A program made the translations under genes and the position numbers. The notes under the pieces are model-generated. The model saw only the letters and a list, made by a program, of their open reading frames with translations. It did no database searches and was not told the DNA's origin. Below are positions 8,043 through 16,317 of a stretch of DNA of 64,000 bases, piece after piece. Location: positions 1 through 64,000 of the forward strand of contig CAOJSF010000004.1 of the NCBI GenBank assembly GCA_948442695.1, given 5' to 3'. How positions within the stretch are numbered: the first letter of the stretch is position 1; each line of letters begins with the position of its first letter. The DNA comes from an uncultured Clostridia bacterium (GTDB taxonomy: Bacteria; Bacillota; Clostridia; Christensenellales; UBA1242).

Positions 8043-9050
8043 TTATAATTCAATCCCATCGTCCTTTTCATCATCATGTTTGACAAGTTCTGGAAAATTT
8101 TCTTCAATATACATATCAAGCCTATTTGCAAATTCAACAGCACCTTTTTCATCGCTTAAACTATCAATAAAATTTATAAATGAAAAAGAAAATCTTTCAA
8201 TTTCTGAATAAAAAAAACTTCTCAACACATTTTCAGGGACATTTCTTATAAAATTTTGTGCTTCTTCTTTATTGTTAAACTTTTCATCAATTATAATTTT
8301 ACCATTTTTTTGCTCTGAGACTGAGTTTTCTTGTTGCTCTAAAACTGCATTGTCTTCTTGATTTTCTTTTTGACTTAAATACTTCATCAAACTATCTTTA
8401 TCTTTTGCTGACTGCAAAAATTCTCTTACTCTTTCAGAAGCAGTTTCTCTTACAGAATTATTTATCTCTGTCAAAAACTTACAAGCAATATCCTGCATAT
8501 CTTCATCATTTTCAATTATAGAACCTACAAGATTTAGATATTCCTCAAAATCATAGGAATTTTCACTGTCATAATAATTAAATTCATCTTCCTTCCCTAA
8601 ACCACCATATGTATATCTTTGGTTATCATAAAAGTCACATTCCATAACAACTTCATTTGCTTTTTTCTTAAATGTAAGAATTTCTTCAGCAAGTTCGACT
8701 TCAATTTCTTCGTCATTTATCTCTTCATCTTGTTCATCTTCGTCATAAGAATAATCATCTTCCAACAAATCATATGAAAGATTATACTTATCTGCTATGC
8801 TTTTAGGAATAATAGGACCAGTTTCTCCACTAATCACCATTTTGATTTCATCCTTATCATTTAAATAAGATAAAATTTTTTCAACATCATTTTCTGCAGT
8901 ATACCATGATAAGCCTCTTTTACATTCTAAGATGTTTTCATCTTCATCAAATCTTTCTACATAATTCGGAATAATAAGTTTTGCAAGTTTTACAAACTTT
9001 TCATTGTCCTTACCTTTATATTCCAAACTAAAATCTCCATACCAACCCAT
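8043..9050 (-). CDS. Acidic hypothetical protein, 335 aa
   Basis: I do not recognise a family. The protein is very rich in Asp and Glu, with an acidic stretch around residues 97-120 (DDYSYDEDEQDEEINDEE) and no signal peptide or membrane segment. The first 95 residues look like a compact alpha/beta domain (MGWYGDFSLEYKGKD...). The last 90 are helical, including FIRNVPENVLRSFFYSEIERF. It has a near-perfect promoter and its own terminator, so it is a stand-alone cytosolic protein gene. Role unknown. Confidence 0.75.
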   Translation of the reverse strand: MGWYGDFSLEYKGKDNEKFVKLAKLIIPNYVERFDEDENILECKRGLSWYTAENDVEKILSYLNDKDEIKMVISGETGPIIPKSIADKYNLSYDLLEDDYSYDEDEQDEEINDEEIEVELAEEILTFKKKANEVVMECDFYDNQRYTYGGLGKEDEFNYYDSENSYDFEEYLNLVGSIIENDEDMQDIACKFLTEINNSVRETASERVREFLQSAKDKDSLMKYLSQKENQEDNAVLEQQENSVSEQKNGKIIIDEKFNNKEEAQNFIRNVPENVLRSFFYSEIERFSFSFINFIDSLSDEKGAVEFANRLDMYIEENFPELVKHDDEKDDGIEL

Positions 9051-9081
9051 AATAAAACTCCTTTTATCTTAAGTTATAAAT

Positions 9082-9110
9082 ATTATAACATATAAAAATT
9101 ATTTTGTCAA
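9082..9110 (-). promoter_or_regulatory. Consensus promoter of the 8043-9050 gene
   Basis: Minus strand: -35 TTGACA (9105-9110), 17-bp spacer, -10 TATAAT (9082-9087). Both hexamers match the sigma-A consensus exactly. Confidence 0.9.
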
Positions 9111-9200
9111 AAAATATAAAAGAATATAAAATTGTAAGTTTAATACTAATATCTTGAGTTGAAAGCAGAATATGTCAAAAGCAAAATGATAGTTTTTTTA

Positions 9201-9230
9201 ACAAAAAATAAAAGCGGATAAATCATCCGC
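9201..9230 (-). terminator. Terminator overlapping a stop codon
   Basis: GCGGAT (9214-9219) / ATCCGC (9225-9230), followed on the minus strand by TTTTATTTTTTG. The TGA stop codon of the 9223-9915 gene lies inside the hairpin, so translation ends in the terminator. Confidence 0.75.
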
Positions 9231-9915
9231 CTATATATTTTGAAATCATTCCTTGCTTCATCTTGTTAAAATCTTCTTCATCAATAAGTTGTGCCATTTT
9301 CAGTTCATTAAGTTTAGACAATTCTTTTTCAAGAAATTCCACATTAACTTTATCAAAATTTTCTTCAACATAATCTTTTTCATCAAAATTTTCTTCATCA
9401 TAAACATCTTCACCATAATCTTCTGTTGCTTTCTTCTGTATATCACCTTTTCTTCTAAAACTTTCAAATGACAAATCAAACATAGAAAGTGTGATTGAAA
9501 TTACCAACCCTATAAAACAAATTCCGAAGTTAATAAAATCCCCCATTAAACTTAATAAATTTACTCCGATAGTAAAATAACTCAATATCATAATCGTCAC
9601 AATGAAAATCATTTCAATAAAATTTATTACAACTATACCTTTTTTCAGATTTATTCCATGTAAAAACCTTTTTGTTGCAAATTGAGATTTTATCAACAAA
9701 CAAATACTAGTTATGATTGCAATAGCCAAAATAATAAAATTTATAGAAAGAAAAACAATATAAACTATATCAATAGCAAAAAGTGGAAATTCATTTCGAT
9801 TCAAATAATCAAAATACTGCCCACAAATTATACAATTAAAGATATTAAATAATGTAATAAAAGAAATTGTTGCTATATTTACAATAAAAGCAGTTGATGA
9901 TAACGATTTCTTCAT
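9223..9915 (-). CDS. Membrane protein with C-terminal SHOCT-like domain
   Basis: 230 aa. Four hydrophobic segments occupy residues 9-150, followed by a very acidic linker (about 160-188) and a C-terminal helical module LSKLNELKMAQLIDEEDF that looks like a SHOCT domain. SHOCT modules are found at the ends of many bacterial membrane or effector proteins and are thought to mediate oligomerisation. It has a good ribosome binding site (AAGGAGG). Its promoter is odd: a six-G run lies between a TTGACA and an extended -10, with a spacing of only 12. Neighbour 10125-10496 has the same kind of promoter. Function unknown. Confidence 0.75.
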   Translation of the reverse strand: MKKSLSSTAFIVNIATISFITLFNIFNCIICGQYFDYLNRNEFPLFAIDIVYIVFLSINFIILAIAIITSICLLIKSQFATKRFLHGINLKKGIVVINFIEMIFIVTIMILSYFTIGVNLLSLMGDFINFGICFIGLVISITLSMFDLSFESFRRKGDIQKKATEDYGEDVYDEENFDEKDYVEENFDKVNVEFLEKELSKLNELKMAQLIDEEDFNKMKQGMISKYIGG

Positions 9916-9932
9916 ATTTCCTCCTTATGAAG

Positions 9933-9956
9933 ATGATAACATCCCCCCGATGTCAA
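9933..9956 (-). promoter_or_regulatory. Promoter-like element with G6 tract and short spacer
   Basis: Minus strand: TTGACA (9951-9956), then TC, six Gs, ATGT, then TATCAT (9933-9938). The spacer is 12 bp, too short for sigma-A in its present form, although TGTTATCAT also reads as an extended -10. A change in G-tract length would change the spacing. Confidence 0.55.
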
Positions 9957-10124
9957 GCAAATTTACAATATTATTTAAATATTATTAATAATTTTATGCT
10001 TAAAAATATAAAACTCAAAAATGTCATTATTAAAATAAAAAACACAAACCAACTTTAATTTTAAAACTTTTTAAGGTAATTTTCAAAATTAACACAAATT
10101 ATTAAATCTTTATTTCATAACTGC

Positions 10125-10496
10125 TTATAACAATTTTCTAAGTGTTTTGTAAGTTATTCCATTAATTAATAAATACATCCAAACTTCACTATCATAAGAT
10201 GCTTTTTCAGCGATTGCTCTTGTTGGTGACTTAGAAAATGATGCATACCCAAACATCAATCCTATCAAGCCCCCAACTACCTTACCCGTATATTTTAATG
10301 ATTGCTTTGCTTTTCTTGTTCTTTGATCTTGAAACATCAGCACCAAATCATCCTCAGACAATGATTCATACCAAAGTTTAAATTGCTCATTATAAATGAG
10401 TGTTTCATCAACTAAATCCTCATATTGACACATTAATTTAGCCGATTCAATCATAGTATACGAATACTCTTTATGTCTAAATTTTAGTCCTGCCAT
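10125..10496 (-). CDS. Hypothetical protein, 123 aa, with a hydrophobic patch
   Basis: No family is recognised. The N-terminal 65 residues are charged and probably helical. Residues 70-90 (GKVVGGLIGLMFGYASF) are Gly-rich and hydrophobic and could be one membrane-inserting segment; a weaker one follows near the C-terminus (WMYLLINGITY). A GGAGGTG ribosome binding site is well placed. The promoter contains a nine-G tract in its spacer, which suggests expression can switch on and off. No terminator is obvious downstream. Confidence 0.65.
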   Translation of the reverse strand: MAGLKFRHKEYSYTMIESAKLMCQYEDLVDETLIYNEQFKLWYESLSEDDLVLMFQDQRTRKAKQSLKYTGKVVGGLIGLMFGYASFSKSPTRAIAEKASYDSEVWMYLLINGITYKTLRKLL

Positions 10497-10522
10497 TATG
10501 ACACCTCCATTCTACACTGTCT

Positions 10523-10549
10523 ATTATACCCCCCCCCGCAAAATGTCAA
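10523..10549 (-). promoter_or_regulatory. Promoter with G9 homopolymer in the spacer
   Basis: Minus strand: -35 TTGACA (10544-10549), spacer TTTTGC plus nine Gs (15 bp), -10 TATAAT (10523-10528). Both hexamers are consensus, but the spacer is 2 bp below the 17-bp optimum; eleven Gs would restore it. Homopolymer slippage here would tune or switch transcription. Confidence 0.75.
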
Positions 10550-10589
10550 GCGATTTCTATGATTACGTTTATTTTTTCTCTTTACACTA

Positions 10590-10617
10590 TTGACTTTTAA
10601 TATTTTTTTGCTATAAC
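10590..10617 (+). promoter_or_regulatory. Promoter of the 10683-11023 gene
   Basis: -35 TTGACT (10590-10595), 16-bp spacer, -10 TATAAC (10612-10617). It points towards the GGAGG site at 10672. Confidence 0.55.
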
Positions 10618-10682
10618 AATATAAGATTTTAATATATTGAAAATTACAATTTAATTCAATAAAATATAATTTGGAGGTAAAA

Positions 10683-11023
10683 ATGGGAGACGAACGCGGA
10701 TATTTTATTGTGCGTGACTGGATTTATAACAAATTACCAGCAATGTTTAGTGATAAGCACAGAGACGATGATGTATATATGAAAGCGAAGTATGGAGAAA
10801 GTTTACAGCAAGCGGAGAAATTTCGATTAAAACTTTTGGATTTGTGTGTGTGGATGATTATCATAAAAAGATATTAAGTTATAAGACATTAAGGACAGCA
10901 ATTTATCCTTCACACAAAAATTATTTATTATCTTTAAACTTTCCAGAACCATCACCTGAAGAAATTGAATATTATAGAGAAAAATATTTCCATGAAGAAA
11001 CAAAAGACGAAAAAGAGTTTTAA
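10683..11023 (+). pseudogene. Small gene interrupted at a (TG)5 run
   Basis: The ATG at 10683 follows TTTGGAGGTAAAA. The first frame (MGDERGYFIVRDWIYNKL...) stops at 10877. After the TG run at 10843-10852 a second frame continues (DDYHKKILSYKTLRTA...) to a TAA at 11021-11023. Removing one TG unit joins them into a single protein of about 113 aa ending ETKDEKEF. A strong terminator follows at 11036. Either this is a phase-variable gene caught in the off state, a decayed gene, or a sequencing error. The joined protein is charged and cytosolic, with no recognised family. Confidence 0.7.
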
Positions 11024-11035
11024 ATTCTAGTAATC

Positions 11036-11089
11036 AAATTGCACCTATTTTTTGCTATATTTAATAGACATCAAAATAGGTGCAATTTT
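11036..11089. terminator. Long-stem bidirectional terminator
   Basis: AAATTGCACCTATTTT and AAAATAGGTGCAATTT form a stem of about 15 bp around a 20-base loop. It ends the plus-strand gene at 10683-11023. The following 200 bases to the rplQ terminator are AT-rich with no gene. Confidence 0.8.
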
Positions 11090-11308
11090 ATATCAAAATA
11101 ACTCTTTATTGTGGATAGTCAAAAAGCCCGATTTCTTGTCAGATAATTTGATGAAATTATCAAATTAAATATAAAAAAGGCATAATTCACACCACAAAAA
11201 AGTATTTTTCAAAATCAACATCAATCACAAACAAAAAATCTAAATTGAAATCAATTAATTTCAAATAAAAGCAGAAATGTATCATTTATTATTTCTTACA
11301 AACAACAA

Positions 11309-11338
11309 AAAAAACACTCAACATATCGAGTGTTTTTT
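11309..11338 (-). terminator. Terminator of the ribosomal protein supercluster
   Basis: AAAACACTC / GAGTGTTTT stem with T run on the minus strand, 40 bases after the rplQ stop. It closes the alpha operon. Confidence 0.9.
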
Positions 11339-11378
11339 ATATTTTCAAATTTTAAAGATTTAAAGCAAAATTGTTTGA

Positions 11379-11888
11379 TTAAATCAATTCTACGATTGCC
11401 ATTTCAGCACTGTCGCCTTTACGAGCACCGAGTTTCACAATTCTTGTGTAACCACCGCCCTGTCCAACTTCCTTAATACGAGTAGCATATTTTGGAGCAT
11501 AAAGATTGAAGATTTTTTCAAGAAGAGGATGTTTGATGTCCTTTGTTCTTGCAGTGAACGCCTCAACGCTTTCCTTGTCTTTTCTTTGCTCTTGTCTATC
11601 CATAAGGTAAGCCATCATTGCTCTGCGAGCAGAAAGTTTTTTAGGGCCATCGTTTGTAACAGTTGTTTTAACTTTGATACCCTTTTCATCTTTGATTTCT
11701 TTTTCAACTTTTACGATATCTTCATATGAGTTGATTGCAAGAGTTAAGATTTTTTCTGCCTGACTTCTTACTGACTTAGCACGTGCTACAGTTGTCTCTA
11801 TTTTTCCATACCAGAGAAGATCAGAAACAAGACCTCTAAGCATAGAGTCTTTTTCTTTACTTGGTCTGCCGAGTTTTGCATTAGCCAT
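11379..11888 (-). CDS. rplQ: 50S ribosomal protein L17
   Basis: L17 lies near the peptide exit tunnel. The N-terminus (RPSKEKDSMLRGLVSDLLWYGKIETT) is typical. At 169 aa it is longer than the usual 112-130 aa: residues about 55-80 (SYEDIVKVEKEIKDEKGI...) form an extra charged insertion before the conserved ARRAMMAYL segment. The C-terminus GGYTRIVKLGARKGDSAEMAIVEL is canonical. Last gene of the alpha operon, 20 bases after rpoA. Confidence 0.97.
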   Translation of the reverse strand: MANAKLGRPSKEKDSMLRGLVSDLLWYGKIETTVARAKSVRSQAEKILTLAINSYEDIVKVEKEIKDEKGIKVKTTVTNDGPKKLSARRAMMAYLMDRQEQRKDKESVEAFTARTKDIKHPLLEKIFNLYAPKYATRIKEVGQGGGYTRIVKLGARKGDSAEMAIVELI

Positions 11889-11908
11889 TGTTTTTCTCCT
11901 TTATTAGT

Positions 11909-12859
11909 TTAGTCTTCGTCCTTGCGAAGTGAAAGTCCATAACTTTCAAGTTTAGCAATAACCTCATCAATAGACTTAATACCCAGGTTTTTCACCTTAA
12001 GCATATCACCTCTTGTTTTCTTTGTGAGGTCTTCAACATTGTTGATGCCTGCTCTCTTTAAGCAGTTGTATGAACGAACAGAAAGATCCATTTCTTCGAT
12101 AGGAAGTTCCATAAGTCTAACTTGTTTATCTTCTTCACGAGAAACTAAAATATCTGAATTTGCAATATTTGCACAAAGTTCAACGAATAAATTAATATGT
12201 TCCATAACAATCTTACCTGCAAGTGAAACGATTTCTCTCGCTGGAGTTGTTCCGTTGGTTTCAACTTCCAAAGTAAGTTTATCAAAGTTCACGCTTTGAC
12301 CAACACGAGTGCTTTCAACATTGAAATTTACTCTCTTTACAGGTGAGAAAAGAGAATCCATTGCAATATAATCAATATTGTCAAATTTTTCTTTATTTTC
12401 ATTGTTTGGGACATATCCTCTGCCGTTGCCGATCATGATATCCATGTCAAGCACAGCACCATCATCCATTGTGCATATGTGCAAGTCTGGATTTAAGATG
12501 TCTACTTCTGAGTTTTCATCAAAATCTTTTGCAGAAACATCTCCTGCACCAGTTTTTCTAAGATGAAGATATGTGATAAAATCACGACTTTGGTCTTTGC
12601 ATTTTACTGCAAGACTCTTGAGATTAAGTATAATGTCAACTACATCTTCAGTAACTCCTCTGATGGTTGAAAACTCATGACTCACACCTGCAATACGGAC
12701 TGCGATAGGCGCAGAGCCTGGCAATGCTGAAAGAAGAGTTCTTCTCATAGCGTTGCCTAGAGTAATACCATAACCTTTTTCAAGTGGCTCAACGACAAAT
12801 CTAGCAAAAGAGCCATTGTCAGTTTCTTCACAAGTAATTCTAGGTCTTTCCATTTCCAT
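11909..12859 (-). CDS. rpoA: RNA polymerase subunit alpha
   Basis: 316 aa, usual length. The N-terminal dimerisation domain includes FVVEPLEKGYGITLGNAMRR and LPGSAPIAVRI. The C-terminal DNA-binding domain carries LDLSVRSYNCLKRAGINNVE and KNLGIKSIDEVIAKL, the two helix-hairpin-helix parts that contact UP elements and activators. The ATG at 12859 has GGGAGG nine bases upstream. It lies between rpsD and rplQ as in other Firmicutes. Confidence 0.98.
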   Translation of the reverse strand: MEMERPRITCEETDNGSFARFVVEPLEKGYGITLGNAMRRTLLSALPGSAPIAVRIAGVSHEFSTIRGVTEDVVDIILNLKSLAVKCKDQSRDFITYLHLRKTGAGDVSAKDFDENSEVDILNPDLHICTMDDGAVLDMDIMIGNGRGYVPNNENKEKFDNIDYIAMDSLFSPVKRVNFNVESTRVGQSVNFDKLTLEVETNGTTPAREIVSLAGKIVMEHINLFVELCANIANSDILVSREEDKQVRLMELPIEEMDLSVRSYNCLKRAGINNVEDLTKKTRGDMLKVKNLGIKSIDEVIAKLESYGLSLRKDED

Positions 12860-12877
12860 ATAAATATACCTCCCTTA

Positions 12878-13504
12878 TTATCTCGAGTATAATTCGACAA
12901 TAAGTTGTTCTTTGATGTCTGCATCGACATCTTCCCTGCTAGGAAGTGCTACGATTTTCCCAGAGAAAGAGTTTGTATCAAATTCCACCCACTTAGGCAT
13001 AACAATTTTGCTGCCTCTAAGTGATTTAAACATTTCATTGTTTTGTTTGTTTTCTTTAATTGCAATTTGGTCTCCAGCCTTTACGCTGTAAGAAGCAATG
13101 TTTACTCTTCTTCCATTTACAGTAATAAGACCATGGTTTACAATTTGGCGTGCTTGCTTTCGGCTTGCACCGATTCCCATTCTGTAAACTACATTGTCAA
13201 GGCGTCTTTCGATAAGAGAAAGCATATTTTCACCAGTTACACCTTGCATTTTGTTTGCTTTATCATAGTATTCTCTAAATTGTCTTTCAAGAACACCATA
13301 CATTCTTTTTACTTTTTGTTTTTCTCTAAGTTGAGTGCCGTATTCTGAGAAAGCCACTCTACGTTTTGAGTTGCCATGTTGTCCAGGTATTACTGGGCGT
13401 CTTTCCATTGCACATTTCTTAGTAGTGCATCTTTCGCCTTTAAGGAAGAGTTTGCAACCTTCTCTTCTACATTGACGGCAATCTGGTTCAATAGTTCTTG
13501 CCAT
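12878..13504 (-). CDS. rpsD: 30S ribosomal protein S4, zinc type
   Basis: S4 nucleates 16S rRNA folding. 208 aa. The N-terminus keeps the Cys cluster CRQCRREGCKLF ... RCTTKKC, so this is the C+ zinc-binding form. The S4 RNA-binding motif is at LDNVVYRMGIGASRKQARQI. Here it sits inside the alpha operon between rpsK and rpoA, unlike Bacillus subtilis where rpsD is elsewhere. Confidence 0.98.
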   Translation of the reverse strand: MARTIEPDCRQCRREGCKLFLKGERCTTKKCAMERRPVIPGQHGNSKRRVAFSEYGTQLREKQKVKRMYGVLERQFREYYDKANKMQGVTGENMLSLIERRLDNVVYRMGIGASRKQARQIVNHGLITVNGRRVNIASYSVKAGDQIAIKENKQNNEMFKSLRGSKIVMPKWVEFDTNSFSGKIVALPSREDVDADIKEQLIVELYSR

Positions 13505-13516
13505 TTTACTCTCCTT

Positions 13517-13918
13517 TTATATTCTTCTTGTTTTAGGAGGTCTACAACCGTTATGAGCGATCGGAGAAACATCCTTAATCATGGTTACATTAAGTTCGCA
13601 ATTTTGAAGTGAACGGATAGCAAGTTCTCTACCGCTTCCTGGTCCCTTAACAAAAACTTCAACAGTTTTGATACCATGTTCTTTAGCGACTTTTGCAGCG
13701 TCTTCAACGCAAGATTGAGCAGCGAATGGTGTGCTTTTCTTTGATCCTTTAAGTCCGAGTTTACCAGATGAGCACCAAGAAAGAACATTACCATCGCAAT
13801 CAGAAAAACTTACAATCGTATTATTGAAAGAAGTTTTGATATGCACTTGTCCAGCAGAAATATTTTTGCTGATTCTTTTTTTAGTTGTTTTCTTATTAGA
13901 AGTTTGTTTAGTTGCCAT
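13517..13918 (-). CDS. rpsK: 30S ribosomal protein S11
   Basis: Platform protein of the small subunit, 133 aa. Recognised from [21 protein letters not shown] and the C-terminal [10 protein letters not shown]. The basic N-terminal tail ([12 protein letters not shown]) is normal for the family. A ribosome binding site AGGAGG precedes it, 9 bases after rpsM. Confidence 0.98.
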   Translation of the reverse strand: MATKQTSNKKTTKKRISKNISAGQVHIKTSFNNTIVSFSDCDGNVLSWCSSGKLGLKGSKKSTPFAAQSCVEDAAKVAKEHGIKTVEVFVKGPGSGRELAIRSLQNCELNVTMIKDVSPIAHNGCRPPKTRRI

Positions 13919-13926
13919 TATTCCTC

Positions 13927-14304
13927 CTACTTACCTTTCTTAGAACTACCTGCAACAACTTTCTTAGGTCCTTTTCTAGTTCTTGCATTGTTTTTAGTAC
14001 TTTGACCTCTTACTGGAAGTCCTTTACGGTGACGAACACCACGATAGCAACCTATTTCAATAAGTTTCTTGATGTCCATGTCGACTTTTTTGCGAAGTTC
14101 ACCTTCTACAAGAAGGTTATGTTCGATATAATTACGAAGTTTTGCGATTTGGTCATCAGTGAGGTCTTTCACACGAATATCTGCACTAACCCCAGTTTCC
14201 TCGCAAATTTTATTAGAAGTAACTCTTCCAATACCATAGATATAGGTAAGACCTAATTCTAATCTTTTTTCTCTAGGTAGGTCTACACCAGCAATTCTTG
14301 CCAT
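13927..14304 (-). CDS. rpsM: 30S ribosomal protein S13
   Basis: Head protein contacting the P-site tRNA and the subunit bridge. 125 aa, starting [14 protein letters not shown] and with [13 protein letters not shown], both diagnostic. The C-terminal [19 protein letters not shown] is canonical. GGAGGATAAATA precedes the ATG. Confidence 0.98.
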   Translation of the reverse strand: MARIAGVDLPREKRLELGLTYIYGIGRVTSNKICEETGVSADIRVKDLTDDQIAKLRNYIEHNLLVEGELRKKVDMDIKKLIEIGCYRGVRHRKGLPVRGQSTKNNARTRKGPKKVVAGSSKKGK

Positions 14305-14328
14305 TTATTTATCCTCCATTTTTTAATT

Positions 14329-14445
14329 TTAGCCCTGAACTTGTTTGTGTTTTGCACTTTTAGAACAGATGACCATAACTTTGCCATCTCTTTTAATTAC
14401 TCTACACTTGTCACAAATAGGCTTAACAGATGCTCTGACTTTCAT
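14329..14445 (-). CDS. rpmJ: 50S ribosomal protein L36
   Basis: 38 aa small zinc protein, read directly from the minus strand. It starts [19 protein letters not shown] and ends SAKHKQVQG. Zinc ligands C11, C14, C27 and H33 are intact, so this is the zinc-dependent form. It lies between infA and rpsM, its standard place, with GGAG upstream of the ATG. Confidence 0.97.
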   Translation of the reverse strand: MKVRASVKPICDKCRVIKRDGKVMVICSKSAKHKQVQG

Positions 14446-14461
14446 AAAAATTTTCTCCTTT

Positions 14462-14683
14462 TTAGCCCTTATCTCTCCAAGTAATTCTGCCCTTAGTCAA
14501 ATCATAAGGACTCATTTCAACTTTTACTTTATCCCCTTCCAAAACTTTGATATAATTTTTTCTAAGTTTTCCTGAAAGGTAAGTTATGATTTCGTGTCCG
14601 TTGGCCAGACGAACCCTGAATGTTGTGTTTGGAAGCACTTCTTCAACCACGCCCTCAAATTCAATTACATCTTCCTTAGACAT
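14462..14683 (-). CDS. infA: Translation initiation factor IF-1
   Basis: OB-fold protein that binds the ribosomal A site during initiation; 73 aa from [11 protein letters not shown]. The motif [12 protein letters not shown] and the C-terminal [13 protein letters not shown] are diagnostic. The ATG at 14683 is preferred over an in-frame GTG at 14689, because AGGAG lies five bases before it. The start overlaps the end of the KOW gene by eight bases, suggesting coupled translation. Confidence 0.97.
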   Translation of the reverse strand: MSKEDVIEFEGVVEEVLPNTTFRVRLANGHEIITYLSGKLRKNYIKVLEGDKVKVEMSPYDLTKGRITWRDKG

Positions 14684-14939
14684 GCTCACTCCTTATATTT
14701 GATAAAAATTTTCTAATTCTAGCATTAGTCCTCTCGTTTTGGTCGGTGACCTCTTCCTTACTTAAGGACTGTAAGTCAAATTGTTTTAAATGCTTAAAAC
14801 TTTTTCGTTTTGGCTTGTTGTATTTAAGCCTTTTTCCATCAGATAAATAAGCAAATTTATCATCAAGAGCGACCACAACGAATAGACCGCCTTTTTCTTT
14901 GCCGGCTGTGGCAACAACAACATTTCCAACCCCTATCAT
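14676..14939 (-). CDS. KOW-domain RNA-binding protein (L14e-like)
   Basis: 87 aa. The N-terminal half [19 protein letters not shown] is a KOW motif as in the L14E/L6E/L27E group. Clostridial spc/alpha operons often carry such a gene between map and infA, which is exactly this position. Its role in bacteria is not settled; RNA or ribosome binding is inferred. It lies 7 bases after map and overlaps infA. Confidence 0.9.
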   Translation of the reverse strand: MIGVGNVVVATAGKEKGGLFVVVALDDKFAYLSDGKRLKYNKPKRKSFKHLKQFDLQSLSKEEVTDQNERTNARIRKFLSNIRSEHV

Positions 14940-14946
14940 CTTTCAC

Positions 14947-15690
14947 CTACAATGTCCAAATTTCAATCCCATCTTTGGTGATATGAACTGTGTTTTCATA
15001 ATGTGCTGAGCATTTGCCATCACGTGTTACAACGCCCCAGCCATCCTCAAGAAGCCAAACTTCTTTTCGTCCCATGTTGATCATAGGTTCAATAGCAATG
15101 ACAGCGTTGTCAGTAACGATAGGTCCATCAGTTACCTTGCCATAATTTGGCACATTTGGTGGCTCATGCATATTTTTGCCGATTCCATGTCCGACAAGTT
15201 CACGCACAACAGAGTAGCCATTACTTTCAGCGTATTTTTGAATAGCACTTGACATCTCTCCCAAACGATGCCCAACCTTAAGATTTTCAATTCCCTCAAA
15301 GAAACATTGTTTTGTCACTTCGATGAGTTTTGCCTTATCTTCAGATATTTTACCAACTGGGAATGTTCTTGCGCCGTCACCATAATAGCCTTTGTATTTC
15401 ACCACAATGTCAACACTGACAATATCTCCTTCTTGCAATACAATTGAATCACTAGGAATCCCATGCACAACCATTTCATTGACCGAAATGCAAACTGCAC
15501 CAGGGAAGCCTTCATAACCTTTGCAAGCAGGAAAACCACCACTTTCTATTATAAACTTTTCTACAAGATTGTCAAGTTGTTTTGTTGTAATTCCTGGCAC
15601 TATCTGTTTTTCACAGAAGTTTAAGGCGTCCCGTGTGATTTCACAGGCTTTTTTTACCAAAACAAGTTCTGCAGGAGATAAGTTATTCAT
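14947..15690 (-). CDS. map: Methionine aminopeptidase, type I
   Basis: Removes the N-terminal Met from new proteins; binuclear metal enzyme. 247 aa without the zinc-finger N-terminal extension seen in some type I enzymes. Metal ligands are recognisable: DIVVKYKGYYGDGART (two Asp), the His in LVGHGIGKNMHEPPN, the Glu in AIEPMI, and the final Glu in SAHYENTVHI. It starts three bases after the adk stop. Confidence 0.97.
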   Translation of the reverse strand: MNNLSPAELVLVKKACEITRDALNFCEKQIVPGITTKQLDNLVEKFIIESGGFPACKGYEGFPGAVCISVNEMVVHGIPSDSIVLQEGDIVSVDIVVKYKGYYGDGARTFPVGKISEDKAKLIEVTKQCFFEGIENLKVGHRLGEMSSAIQKYAESNGYSVVRELVGHGIGKNMHEPPNVPNYGKVTDGPIVTDNAVIAIEPMINMGRKEVWLLEDGWGVVTRDGKCSAHYENTVHITKDGIEIWTL

Positions 15691-15693
15691 TTC

Positions 15694-16317
15694 TTATTCT
15701 CCAAATTTTTCAAGAAAAGTTTTTACAGACCTATATGTTTCTTCGGCTGAATTTGCACTAGAAACTTTAAACAGTCTATCACTGTAGAAGTTTATGAGTG
15801 GTGAAGTATTTTTTTCATAAACTTCCAGACGATTCTTAATAGTCTCAGGTTTATCGTCATCACGCTGAATCAATGTCGCACTACATTTTTGACATATTTC
15901 ACTGTCATAATTATGAGAATTATAAATCTCTCCACAAGCAGGACAGGTCAATCTTGATGACAATCTATCAATAATTGTCTCAAAATCAAGGTCAACAAGA
16001 ATAGCACTGTCAATGTCGGTGATTTTCTCAAGTGCTTTTGCTTGATTCACCGTTCTAGGAAATCCATCAAGGATAAATCCATTTTCGCAATCTTTTTGAG
16101 ATATTCGATTTTTGACAATTTCAATTGTAAGTTCGTCAGGCACAAGTGCCCCACTTTCCATAATTGATTTAACCTCTCGTGCCAAAGCACTGTCTTCTTT
16201 TACTATTGCCCTGAAAAGGTCACCTGTAGAAATTTGTGGAAATCCAAAATCTCTTGTAATTTTTTTTGCAAGCGTCCCCTTTCCACTGCCAGGTGCTCCT
16301 AAAAGAATAATTTTCAT
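15694..16317 (-). CDS. adk: Adenylate kinase, zinc-LID type
   Basis: Catalyses ATP + AMP = 2 ADP in the cytosol; 207 aa. The P-loop GAPGSGKGT is at residues 7-15; the AMP site includes STGDLFR and GFPRT. The LID carries CPACGEIY ... CQKCS, four Cys that bind zinc, typical of Gram-positive enzymes. The ATG at 16317 follows GGAGAG. It heads the downstream part of the cluster, separated from secY by 500 bases. Confidence 0.97.
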   Translation of the reverse strand: MKIILLGAPGSGKGTLAKKITRDFGFPQISTGDLFRAIVKEDSALAREVKSIMESGALVPDELTIEIVKNRISQKDCENGFILDGFPRTVNQAKALEKITDIDSAILVDLDFETIIDRLSSRLTCPACGEIYNSHNYDSEICQKCSATLIQRDDDKPETIKNRLEVYEKNTSPLINFYSDRLFKVSSANSAEETYRSVKTFLEKFGE

